DNA of 7,535 nt from Dehalococcoidia bacterium. Its GTDB lineage: Bacteria > Chloroflexota > Dehalococcoidia > SHYD01 > SHYC01. Location of the stretch: NCBI GenBank assembly GCA_016844365.1, contig JAENIT010000024.1, positions 1-7,535 of the forward strand, given 5' to 3'. The notes under the pieces were generated by a model. That model made no database searches. It was not told where the DNA came from and saw only the letters and a program-made list of their open reading frames with translations. Below, in pieces: positions 1 to 5,654 of the stretch; the first letter of the stretch is position 1; every line of letters begins with the position of its first letter. The translations under genes and the position numbers were made by a program.

Positions 1-2
1 CG

Positions 3-344
3 CGGTTAGGCTATGCAGGGCCCAAGGCTACCCCTGTGCTCGATGTGTACAGTCTGGACGGGGAACGCCACTTTGGGTACTGGATTTTGTCGGCCCAGCA
101 GGGCAAGGCCGCCTGGGAAGCTGACGTTACCCTTAAACTAGGGGAAGCAGTAGAGGTCCGCGAGGACGGAGGATCTCCCCTTAATGGGTGGGTAGGGGAC
201 ACCCGGGACGGCGCTTACAGAGCCTATCTCTTTTTGTGGCAAGGTGAGACAGTTTTACGCTCCATACCTATCTTCGAATTCTCCATCAATGGAGCTACTG
301 TAGAGAGCTTCAAGGAACTCCTCAAAGGCCCTTTCATCGGATAG
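3..344 (+). CDS. C-terminal part of an unrecognised protein (5' end outside window)
   Basis: The frame is open from the left edge of the window to a TAG at 342-344, giving 113 visible residues, so the gene most likely begins upstream. A GTG at 36 is the first possible in-window start, with only a weak AAGG about 8 bases before it. The visible part is rich in Trp, Tyr, Phe and Gly and alternates hydrophobic and polar residues, as in a small beta-rich domain; it contains the stretches HFGYWILSAQQGK and AYLFLWQGETVLRSIPIFEF. There is no transmembrane segment, signal peptide or catalytic motif I can name. I do not recognise the family and assign no function. It is not clearly linked to the next gene, about 400 bp downstream. 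Confidence 0.55.
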   Translation, partial: RLGYAGPKATPVLDVYSLDGERHFGYWILSAQQGKAAWEADVTLKLGEAVEVREDGGSPLNGWVGDTRDGAYRAYLFLWQGETVLRSIPIFEFSINGATVESFKELLKGPFIG

Positions 345-428
345 CGCGGCCCACCCGGGGCCTGAAAAGACAAAAGCGCCGGGCGTGCCCGCCACCGTCG
401 CAACAGTCTCCCCAGTGTTCAATAATCG

Positions 429-450
429 GACTGCCCATCCGTTGGCAGTC
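429..450. repeat. Inverted repeat, 7-bp stem with 8-base loop
   Basis: GACTGCC (429-435) is followed after 8 bases by its exact complement GGCAGTC (444-450). It could fold as a stem-loop in RNA or serve as a two-fold protein site. No T-run follows, so it does not look like an intrinsic terminator. Its left arm overlaps the first GGACT word of the cluster. Confidence 0.45.
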
Positions 451-631
451 TAGCAGGCCTAGAGACGATACCAGATATAGGACTGCGGACTGGTCGCTCC
501 AGAGGCAAACGGACCTGCATAGTCTCGTGCAATTCCGAAGGTTATATTAAGTGCGGACTCCGAGTAAAGATGCCTATTGACGCTTGGGACTGTGACTGGA
601 CAGCGTCCAGCGGATCAGTTCCGTCAACATG

Positions 632-704
632 TAGTCCAGAGGCACTAAAAATGTGGACTATCCACAGTATTTAGTATATAATACAGTTCGAGGCTTATGG
701 ACTA
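632..704. promoter_or_regulatory. Candidate operator array: three phased TGGACTA sites
   Basis: The 7-mer TGGACTA occurs at 632-638 (minus strand, read as TAGTCCA), 654-660 (plus) and 698-704 (plus). Their centres are 22 and 44 bp apart, close to two and four helical turns. The middle copy covers the proposed -35 box, and the last lies just after the expected transcription start. A perfect inverted repeat, TGTGGA-CTA-TCCACA (652-666), overlaps the middle copy. The sequence facts are direct; a regulatory role, for example repression of the downstream gene, is inference. Confidence 0.45.
654..682 (+). promoter_or_regulatory. Predicted sigma-70-type promoter of the DUF5343-type gene
   Basis: A perfect -10 hexamer TATAAT (677-682) is preceded by 17 bp and TGGACT (654-659), which matches four of six bases of the TTGACA -35 consensus. 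Transcription would begin near 689, giving a leader of about 60 bases before the GTG start at 751. The area is locally AT-rich compared with its surroundings. Confidence 0.6.
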
Positions 705-750
705 CAAAAACCTGAGCGGGGTACACAGTCCGAGTTGAGTGGAGGGTCTT

Positions 751-1437
751 GTGAACTCTACGGATAGAGGAGTTTTGCCACCGTATGGGCCTACCAGGGG
801 GATGATTCAGGGGCTACTCCTCCTTCAAAAAGGCTCTGTGAGCAGAATCGATGAGGCGCTGTTGCGCACGAGTGGAATTGCCCCTGGCAACGAGTACAAG
901 GTGGTTGGGGCTCTAAGGTATCTGGGTCTGGTAGATGAACTGGGCCGTCCTACGGAGGCGAGTCGCGGGTTTAAAACCAGGGGGCCCGCCTACACCCTCG
1001 CTTTACAGGAGTCTATCAGGAAAGCATACTCTGCCATTTTCTCTGGGTTGGACTTGAGGCAGGCGGCTAAAGAGGACGTATACAACTACTTCGTTATGGA
1101 GATGAACATGGGGCCGGAGATGGCCGCTAAGGCGGCGCGGTTCTTTGTTGAGCTTTGTCGAGTAGCGGAATTGGAGCTGTCCCCTGCTCTACAAACCTCT
1201 GGGAGAAGAGGCCGACCAACCTCAGCTCTGCGAAAAAGGAGAAGCAACAAAGAGAAGACAGCGCCGCTGATGGTGGCGACATTGTCTCCCACATCTTCCA
1301 CCGCTACTAGCGCCCCGTCCTACCTTCCCATTGTGCTGACCGTGACACCGGAAACTGTGAGCATGGGCGAAGATGAGCTGGCCTTGCAGTATAAAAAGAT
1401 GCTGACCGCTTTCCAGCGGGCCCAGGCGTCCCTTTAA
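751..1437 (+). CDS. DUF5343-type protein with AT-hook-like tail
   Basis: The product is 228 residues from GTG 751. I prefer this start because GGAGGG at 741-746 is an ideal ribosome binding site for it, whereas the earlier in-frame GTG at 739 has none and directly follows an in-frame TGA (736-738). Residues about 8-150 resemble the DUF5343 family: a 'VLPPYGPTRGMIQGLL' opening, a winged-helix-like stretch ending in 'VVGALRYLGLVDELGRPT', then 'RKAYSAIFSGLDL' and a helical 'AAKAARFFVELCRVAEL' segment. A basic stretch at about 151-169 includes GRRGRP, like the RGRP core of AT-hooks, and leads into a Thr/Ser/Ala/Pro-rich linker (about 171-190). A short C-terminal segment from about 192 ends in a helix, LALQYKKMLTAFQRAQ. 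The family function is unknown to me; a DNA-binding role is suggested by the fold and tail but not proven. It has its own promoter and is convergent with the next gene. Confidence 0.75.
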   Translation: MNSTDRGVLPPYGPTRGMIQGLLLLQKGSVSRIDEALLRTSGIAPGNEYKVVGALRYLGLVDELGRPTEASRGFKTRGPAYTLALQESIRKAYSAIFSGLDLRQAAKEDVYNYFVMEMNMGPEMAAKAARFFVELCRVAELELSPALQTSGRRGRPTSALRKRRSNKEKTAPLMVATLSPTSSTATSAPSYLPIVLTVTPETVSMGEDELALQYKKMLTAFQRAQASL

Positions 1438-1479
1438 CACTCTAGCCTTTATACCGAGCGTTCACCCGGTAGCGTAAAG

Positions 1480-3843
1480 TTACTGCACTGAGAAGCGCCT
1501 CGCCTCGGCCCAGGTTGCTGGCGTTCCGTCTCCCTGTACTCTGGGCCGCACTCTCCAGTAATAAGCCACTCCTGAATCCAGCTCTGGCGTAGTCCAGCTA
1601 TTTAGCGGCTCCGATGTACCACCGTGGACTAGGTTGTGCCACACGGGAGCCACTGCCCCTCCCTCGCCGAACCTAGAGTCAGGACTCACCTGCACTTCGT
1701 AATAGAAGACGTCCTTATCATCGTTGTCCCACGTCAGGATTTGATGTCCTCCTGCGACGACACTCCCATTGCTGGGAGAGAGGAGCAATATTCGAGAGCT
1801 GTCCCTCGCCGGGGTTCGGAAGGTGCGGGCCTCTGACCAAGGGGACCAAGAGAGGTCGTCTATAGAAGCAACGCTGGCTTTGTTGCTGACTCTAACCCGC
1901 CACCTGTAGCTCATTCCGGGGAGCACAACATAGGGGCCCTGGCCTATAGTGGGGGCTTGGATGGCGAATCTGGCATCATTGACCTGGGCAGTGTCGGCGA
2001 TTATCAGGTCTATGGCTGGGCCGTCGTCGGTGGACGGTATAACCTGAATATGGTATTGAGATGTACCCAGGGGGTTGGTCCAGGCCAGAGTTGGCCCCAG
2101 GGTTAGCACAGAAACACCGTCGCTAGGGCTACCCAAGAGAGGTGGTGTGCCAGGCGCGGGAGCCATCGTCCCTAATCGCCGCTGCAATTGGTCCAGGTAG
2201 AGGGATTGGGGTGTCAGGGAGCCTCCTCGGCACGCGCCTTCCAGTATATCCTGGGGCTCAGTCCGGCCAGGTGTGGTTGGAAGGCTAACCCCGCAGGCTG
2301 CACCCCGGGTCCCGATGACGAGGCCCCAGCCAAATTGGTCTGAGATAACACTGTAGCCTTTGCCGTCTTTTGGCGCGAGGCCCAGGATGTTCCAGAAGAC
2401 GTTCTGTGTGCCAGACTGAGCGTGCGGAATGGTGCCGTAGTCACCTCGCCAGATCGCTTCAAAGATCTCCTGGTCCAGGTCCACGTTCTCCACCAGGTTG
2501 GCGTGGGAGAGATGCCTGTGGAAGTCTGAGTTCAGGCTGCCTCGATAGGCATAGCTGTCCCTTATGACGTTGCCATTTGACTGGGCCGTCTGAAAGCTGA
2601 AGTTGTGGCGGCCTTCGTAGGCTTTGGCTCTTTGGATCAGGTTGTCGTTCCCCCAGTGAGTGTACAGGTAGCCGTTGCCGCCCCCACCCCGGTTTTGGGG
2701 CCTGCGGAGATCGGTGTCCTCTACTGTGATGTGGCGGCTCTGTTGTAGCACTATGCCGTCAGAGAGCAAATGGTAACCTCTGGGGTTTGACTGTGGCGCG
2801 TAGCTGGATACGTTGCGAACCCAGCCGTTGACCACGTGGGAGAACAGGACGGCGTCGTGGCCGTGGGTCTCGTAGTTGCAAGGGAATGCTGGGTTGTCCT
2901 GCTCGTTGCCAGTCCGGGCGCACTCACCGGGATGCTCCTGCTCTCCTATGGATAGGCTCTCGATGCCCACCTCCTCGATGTGAGGGCCGACGCGGTAGAC
3001 TCGGGCGCGATCCCGAGTGCGCAGGTGGTAACGTGTGGGTGCGTCTAAAGTAATGGTATTGCCCACGGCGTCGACGGCCACGACACGTCTGTAAAACATA
3101 GCGCCAGGAACATCGTTGGGGTTCCAACACGGTTTGGGGAAGCTGGCGCAGTCCATGTTGTGCTCATGGTTCCAGGCCGCCGTGGTATCGTGCGTTATAA
3201 TCACCCATTCACCCACTTGAAAACGAGGGGCTCCGCCAAGGGGGATGGCAGTCGTTGGCAGGGTTAGATCCTCTCGTAAATACTGGGCTGTGCCCTCCAA
3301 TGGCCGAGTCCAGTTAGAGATGTCGGCTCCTATACTGATGGTTGCCTTGTTCCGCATCAGGTAGGTGGAGAGAAAAAGGCGGGTCTGGCCGAGGCCAGCG
3401 CCACGCAGCACAACACCAGAGCGATCAATGCGCAACGCGTGGGACTCGGTTCCAGCCGGGCTGATCCTGTATGTGCCAGGGGGAAGGTAAACGACTCCGC
3501 CGCCGCTTGCCCCGGCATCATCGATAGCTCTTTGAATAGACAAAGTGGCATCGGTAGCTCCTGTAGTGTCGGCATTGTAGGGGTGAAGTGTGACGTCGTA
3601 GCGTCTTCCCGGCGGATTAGTTGGGATCGGGACTTCGCCGGCGTGGTAGCCAGCGTAGGAGAAATCGTGGATAAACCGTCCCTGATCGTCGGTGAAGGCC
3701 GGTGTCCAGCCCTCAGGATAGAGAGAAGAGCGCCAGGCAGCCGTCAGGTCTGCGGAGCCTGGGGAGGGCCTCACCAGCAGTAACGCGACAAACAGGCAGT
3801 ATACCCAGGCTAGAGCTAATCGTAGTTTCTTATGACTTATCAT
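1480..3843 (-). CDS. Secreted right-handed beta-helix (pectate-lyase-3-like) protein with two FN3-like domains
   Basis: The product has 787 residues. It begins with a Sec signal peptide: basic MISHKKLR, a hydrophobic core (about 9-24), and likely cleavage after GSA at residue 31. There is no lipobox cysteine. Residues about 86-130 carry the pectate lyase superfamily (Pectate_lyase_3) opening: YNADTTGATDATLSIQRAID followed by GGGVVYLPPGTYRI. Repeating beta-helix rungs continue to about 550, with asparagine/aspartate turns such as NLIQRA, NVIRDS and NLVENVDLDQE. Two related fibronectin-III-like domains follow (about 567-678 and 684-787), each with an SPS(D/N)G opening, a central 'LxW' and a late Y-x-WRVR motif. 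Six cysteines in the mature protein lie in three close pairs (232/239, 308/322, 517/538) and probably form disulfides. The likely role is binding or cleavage of an extracellular polysaccharide; the substrate cannot be told. The ATG at 3843 is the natural start given the signal peptide, though only a weak AGAAG lies upstream. Confidence 0.85.
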   Translation of the reverse strand: MISHKKLRLALAWVYCLFVALLLVRPSPGSADLTAAWRSSLYPEGWTPAFTDDQGRFIHDFSYAGYHAGEVPIPTNPPGRRYDVTLHPYNADTTGATDATLSIQRAIDDAGASGGGVVYLPPGTYRISPAGTESHALRIDRSGVVLRGAGLGQTRLFLSTYLMRNKATISIGADISNWTRPLEGTAQYLREDLTLPTTAIPLGGAPRFQVGEWVIITHDTTAAWNHEHNMDCASFPKPCWNPNDVPGAMFYRRVVAVDAVGNTITLDAPTRYHLRTRDRARVYRVGPHIEEVGIESLSIGEQEHPGECARTGNEQDNPAFPCNYETHGHDAVLFSHVVNGWVRNVSSYAPQSNPRGYHLLSDGIVLQQSRHITVEDTDLRRPQNRGGGGNGYLYTHWGNDNLIQRAKAYEGRHNFSFQTAQSNGNVIRDSYAYRGSLNSDFHRHLSHANLVENVDLDQEIFEAIWRGDYGTIPHAQSGTQNVFWNILGLAPKDGKGYSVISDQFGWGLVIGTRGAACGVSLPTTPGRTEPQDILEGACRGGSLTPQSLYLDQLQRRLGTMAPAPGTPPLLGSPSDGVSVLTLGPTLAWTNPLGTSQYHIQVIPSTDDGPAIDLIIADTAQVNDARFAIQAPTIGQGPYVVLPGMSYRWRVRVSNKASVASIDDLSWSPWSEARTFRTPARDSSRILLLSPSNGSVVAGGHQILTWDNDDKDVFYYEVQVSPDSRFGEGGAVAPVWHNLVHGGTSEPLNSWTTPELDSGVAYYWRVRPRVQGDGTPATWAEARRFSVQ

Positions 3844-3873
3844 TAAGAGCTGTCTTCTAGTTACTTAGGTTAA

Positions 3874-3902
3874 TGGAGGCATGAGTTTTGACCGTTTATA
3901 AT
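3874..3902 (+). promoter_or_regulatory. Possible distal promoter for prs
   Basis: A perfect TATAAT (3897-3902) lies 17 bp after TGGAGG (3874-3879), which matches only three of six -35 bases. If used, it would give a leader of about 240 bases before prs. The -10 match is good, the -35 weak. Confidence 0.35.
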
Positions 3903-4087
3903 CTACCAGGATGGGGCCCTCTCAATGATATTCCTTGGCTTCTTATGAGTAAAATTGCCTTTTCAGCCACAGCCATCCACGACCTTTTGTATAAGCTCAT
4001 AAGGCGGAAGTTGCCATGGGCGCTGAGGCCACAGAAGAAACAATGCTATGATTTTGTTGGGCCGGAGTGATTGAGATCAACCTTAGT

Positions 4088-4117
4088 TTGCTCACTGAAA
4101 ATTCAATGTGCTATATT
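4088..4117 (+). promoter_or_regulatory. Possible proximal promoter for prs
   Basis: TATATT (4112-4117, five of six -10 bases) is preceded by 18 bp and TTGCTC (4088-4093, three of six -35 bases, including the TTG). Transcription from about 4124 would leave a short leader of about 25 bases containing the palindrome at 4124-4136 and the prs ribosome binding site. Confidence 0.35.
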
Positions 4118-4123
4118 CACAGT

Positions 4124-4136
4124 AGGAAGCCTTCCT
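4124..4136. repeat. 13-bp palindrome before the prs ribosome binding site
   Basis: AGGAAG-C-CTTCCT is a perfect two-fold symmetric sequence ending one base before AGGGGG (4138-4143), the presumed Shine-Dalgarno of prs. It could be an operator half-site pair or a small hairpin beside the ribosome binding site. Either role is inference. Confidence 0.4.
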
Positions 4137-4148
4137 CAGGGGGTGAAT

Positions 4149-5099
4149 GTGTTTAAAGAAGTGGAGCTAAGCGTTTTCACTGGAAATACCCATCCCGCCT
4201 TGGCTCAGGCGGTGTGCGATTACCTTAAGATACCACTAGCCTCAGCGGATGTCTTTCAGTTCAGCAATGAGAACATATTCGTTCGTTTACTGGAGAACGT
4301 CCGCCACCACGATGTTTTTATCATCCAGCCCACCAGTACTCCAGTGAACACGGGAATTATGGAACTACTCATCATGATAGATGCCGCAAAACGGGCTTCG
4401 GCGGGCAGGATCACTGCAGTTCTCCCCTACTACGGTTATGGCCGCAGCGACAAGAAGGACCAGCCCAGAGTCCCGGTCACGGCCCGGCTGGTGGCTGACC
4501 TCATAACCACCGCTGGCGCTAACCGAGTTCTCACTGTGGATCTCCATGCGGCCCAGATACAGGGCTTCTTCAACATCCCCGTGGATGAGTTGACGGCTCT
4601 TTACGCATTGAGCCATTATTTCCGGGATAAAGGCTTGGACGATTTGGTGGTGGTGGCTCCGGATGTAGGCAAAGCTAAGGACGCGCGGAACTTCGCCGCC
4701 AGGCTTGGGGTCCCTGTGGCTATAGTAGAAAAGAGGAGAGTGGGTAACGAAGACAAGGCTGAGGCAATGACCCTCATCGGCGATGTGGCGGGCAGGCGGG
4801 CCCTCCTTGTGGATGACGAGATCGACACCGGCGGTACTATCACTGAAGCCGCTAATCTCCTCTTGGATAAGGGTGCCACAGAGGTGTACGCCTGTTGCAC
4901 TCACCCTATATTCTCGGGGCCTGCCGTAGAGCGCCTCGAGAAGAGTCCTATAGTTGAGATTGTGGTTACCGATACCGTTCCCCTGTCTACCTCTAGGCGT
5001 ATCCCCAAAGTGAAGGTCCTTTCGATAGCGTCTCTCTTGGGGGAGGCTATCTACCGCATTCACACCGGCCAGTCTGTTGGCGCGATGTTTGAGGAATGA
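4149..5099 (+). CDS. prs: Ribose-phosphate pyrophosphokinase (PRPP synthetase)
   Basis: The enzyme transfers pyrophosphate from ATP to ribose 5-phosphate, making PRPP for purine, pyrimidine, histidine, tryptophan and NAD synthesis in the cytoplasm. The 316-residue product matches the family length (about 315). I chose GTG 4149 because it follows AGGGGGT (4138-4144) and places the conserved 'ELSVFTGNTHPALAQ' opening correctly; GTG 4143 and GTG 4161 are alternatives, and the frame's extension up to 4071 is not family-like. Motifs seen: the ASAGRITAV(L)PYYGYGR region (84-99), DLHA (131-134), HPIFSGPA (242-249), the flexible-loop KRR (195-197), and the PRPP-binding VDDEIDTGGT (221-230). Two motifs depart from the textbook forms: FSNEN (38-42) in place of FSDGE, and PDVGKAKDAR (171-180) in place of a PDxGGxxRAR form. 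I believe these occur in a Chloroflexota-type subgroup, so the enzyme is probably active. It heads a cluster ending in secA, and its last ten codons are duplicated at 5618-5650. Confidence 0.96.
   Translation: MFKEVELSVFTGNTHPALAQAVCDYLKIPLASADVFQFSNENIFVRLLENVRHHDVFIIQPTSTPVNTGIMELLIMIDAAKRASAGRITAVLPYYGYGRSDKKDQPRVPVTARLVADLITTAGANRVLTVDLHAAQIQGFFNIPVDELTALYALSHYFRDKGLDDLVVVAPDVGKAKDARNFAARLGVPVAIVEKRRVGNEDKAEAMTLIGDVAGRRALLVDDEIDTGGTITEAANLLLDKGATEVYACCTHPIFSGPAVERLEKSPIVEIVVTDTVPLSTSRRIPKVKVLSIASLLGEAIYRIHTGQSVGAMFEE
5067..5099 (+). repeat. 33-bp direct repeat, copy 1 (prs 3' end)
   Basis: This copy holds the last ten codons ([10 protein letters not shown]) and TGA of prs, including the GAGGAA (5091-5096) that serves as ribosome binding site for the antitoxin ATG at 5103. 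It matches 5618-5650 at 31 of 33 bases. The repeat offset is 551 bp, and the toxin-antitoxin genes lie entirely between the copies. Confidence 0.95.
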
Positions 5100-5102
5100 G
5101 CG

Positions 5103-5387
5103 ATGGATGCCAAAATTGTAGCGGCCTATAGGAAAAAGGCTATAGTAGTTTTAAGGGAGCTTTCTGGAGAACGGCTTATAACAGCCTTGGATTTCCTGGA
5201 ATATCTGAAACAGCGTGAGGAATGGGAGGCCACCAGGGAGATAATAGCAGACACTGAAACGATGGCGGCTATCCGGGAGGCCGAGGAAGATTGGAGAGCA
5301 GGGCGGAGGGAAAGTTTCGTCCCGCTTGAGGAAGTAAAGAGGCGTGTTCAGAATCGTCTTCAGCAATCGGGCCGACAGAGCCCTTGA
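5103..5387 (+). CDS. Antitoxin of a type II RelBE/ParDE-like pair
   Basis: The 94-residue protein would bind and neutralise the toxin encoded immediately downstream. The ATG lies three bases after the prs stop codon and uses the GAGGAA inside the prs tail (5091-5096, six-base spacing). The N-terminal half is helical (KIVAAYRKKAIVVLREL, then ERLITALDFLEYLKQREEWEAT), as in antitoxins of the DUF2281/RelB-like kind. The C-terminal half, 'AIREAEEDWRAGRRESFVPLEEVKRRV', is the typical toxin-wrapping tail of RelB/Phd-like antitoxins (compare the common 'xGRxxxxEEVKxx' ending). The last 44 bp overlap the toxin gene, which implies coupled translation. No separate promoter is evident, so the pair probably depends on prs transcription. 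The role is assigned mainly from the neighbour and the tail motif. Confidence 0.8.
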   Translation: MDAKIVAAYRKKAIVVLRELSGERLITALDFLEYLKQREEWEATREIIADTETMAAIREAEEDWRAGRRESFVPLEEVKRRVQNRLQQSGRQSP

Positions 5388-5601
5388 CTGGTTCGATACG
5401 AGAACAGCACAGAGAATAATCGCTGCTCTCGACGCCCTCTCAACAAACCCGTTTTTTAGTAGGGATGTCAGAAAGCTTAGGGGCGAGTTGGAGGGTAAGT
5501 ACCGGCTTCGGGTAGGACGCATCAGAATTGTCTACGAGGTGCTAGAGGAAGAAGCTATCATCCGAGTTGACGACATAGCTCACAGAGGGAGCATCTACTA
5601 G
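5344..5601 (+). CDS. RelE/ParE-family toxin
   Basis: The 85-residue product fits this toxin family in length and layout: a beta strand (MFRIVFSNRADRAL), a two-helix segment (about 18-34), LRGELEGKYRLRVGRIRIVYEV (about 45-66) and the terminal VDDIAHRGSIY. The R-x-R-x-G-x-x-R-I-x-Y pattern and the HR...IY ending are family hallmarks. Members are either ribosome-dependent mRNA endonucleases (RelE) or gyrase inhibitors (ParE); the sequence alone does not settle which. The GTG start at 5344 is forced, since a TAA in this frame lies at 5335-5337, and it sits inside the antitoxin gene. A nearby AGAGG is too close to be a good binding site, so translation is probably coupled to that of the antitoxin. 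It ends 16 bases before the second prs-tail repeat. Confidence 0.88.
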   Translation: MFRIVFSNRADRALDWFDTRTAQRIIAALDALSTNPFFSRDVRKLRGELEGKYRLRVGRIRIVYEVLEEEAIIRVDDIAHRGSIY

Positions 5602-5617
5602 GGGATGCTTCCTCATA

Positions 5618-5650
5618 GGCCAGTCCGTGGGCGCGATGTTTGAGGAATGA
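5618..5650 (+). repeat. 33-bp direct repeat, copy 2 (prs-tail relic before secA)
   Basis: This copy repeats the prs 3' end: it still reads [14 protein letters not shown] when taken in the matching frame, although nothing upstream joins it to a gene. The two differences from copy 1 are both synonymous third-position changes (TCT/TCC and GTT/GTG). Its GAGGAA (5642-5647) is the ribosome binding site for secA at 5655. Similarity fades just left of 5618. The likely reading is that this is the original prs-secA junction, or an att-like scar left by insertion of the toxin-antitoxin cassette. Confidence 0.95.
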
Positions 5651-5654
5651 AACT

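Larger units (their letters stand above)
345..750. other. Gene-free region with a GGACT/AGTCC word cluster
   Basis: No convincing coding frame, tRNA or rRNA is visible here. Just after the upstream stop codon lies a GC-rich inverted repeat (GGCCC 348-352, GGGCC 358-362) with no T-run, so it is at best a weak end signal. From 428 to 731 the pentamer GGACT (or its complement AGTCC) occurs nine times: 428, 480, 487, 555, 587, 655 and 699 on the plus strand, and 633 and 727 as AGTCC. About 0.6 copies would be expected by chance in this length. A 10-bp direct repeat, TCCAGAGGCA, occurs at 498-507 and 635-644. The right end holds the promoter and ribosome binding site of the DUF5343-type gene. Confidence 0.7.
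3844..4148. other. Divergent intergenic region and prs leader
   Basis: About 305 bp lie between the minus-strand secreted protein gene and prs. Two plus-strand promoter-like sites are visible and listed separately. A 60-codon frame at 3888-4070 has a TTG start preceded by GGAGG (3875-3879), but its protein is not recognisable and a TATAAT lies within its first codons, so I do not call it a gene. I see no structured RNA. For the minus-strand gene I see only a loose TATAAA (3900-3895, read leftward) with no good -35 partner. Confidence 0.6.

Noticed and set aside
652..690. Replication origin suggested by a DnaA-like box next to an AT-rich TATATAAT stretch
   Set aside because: Only one near-match box exists and there is no dnaA or dnaN gene or box cluster; a promoter explains the AT-rich stretch.
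428..731. CRISPR array suggested by repeated short words
   Set aside because: The repeated unit is only 5-7 bp, occurs in both orientations and is irregularly spaced, with no constant 25-37 bp repeat.
739..750. Earlier GTG start for the DUF5343-type gene
   Set aside because: No ribosome binding site precedes it, and GGAGGG at 741-746 is well placed for GTG 751 instead.
1452..1471. TACCG...CGGTA inverted repeat between the convergent genes as a bidirectional terminator
   Set aside because: The stem is only five pairs with a ten-base loop and there is no T-run on either side. It could help transcription end, but the sequence does not support a terminator call.
3888..4070. 60-codon plus-strand frame starting TTG with GGAGG eight bases upstream
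   Set aside because: The protein is unrecognisable, the start is a rare TTG, and a perfect TATAAT lies in its first codons, which suits a promoter better. I leave it as leader sequence, though the ribosome-binding-site spacing is good.
4071..4148. N-terminal extension of prs to the TTG at 4071
   Set aside because: The extra 26 residues are not found in the family, no ribosome binding site precedes 4071, and the proposed proximal promoter would lie inside it.
4365..5063. Long minus-strand open frame opposite prs
   Set aside because: It lies wholly antisense to a clear prs gene and its protein has no family character; it is a shadow of prs codon bias.
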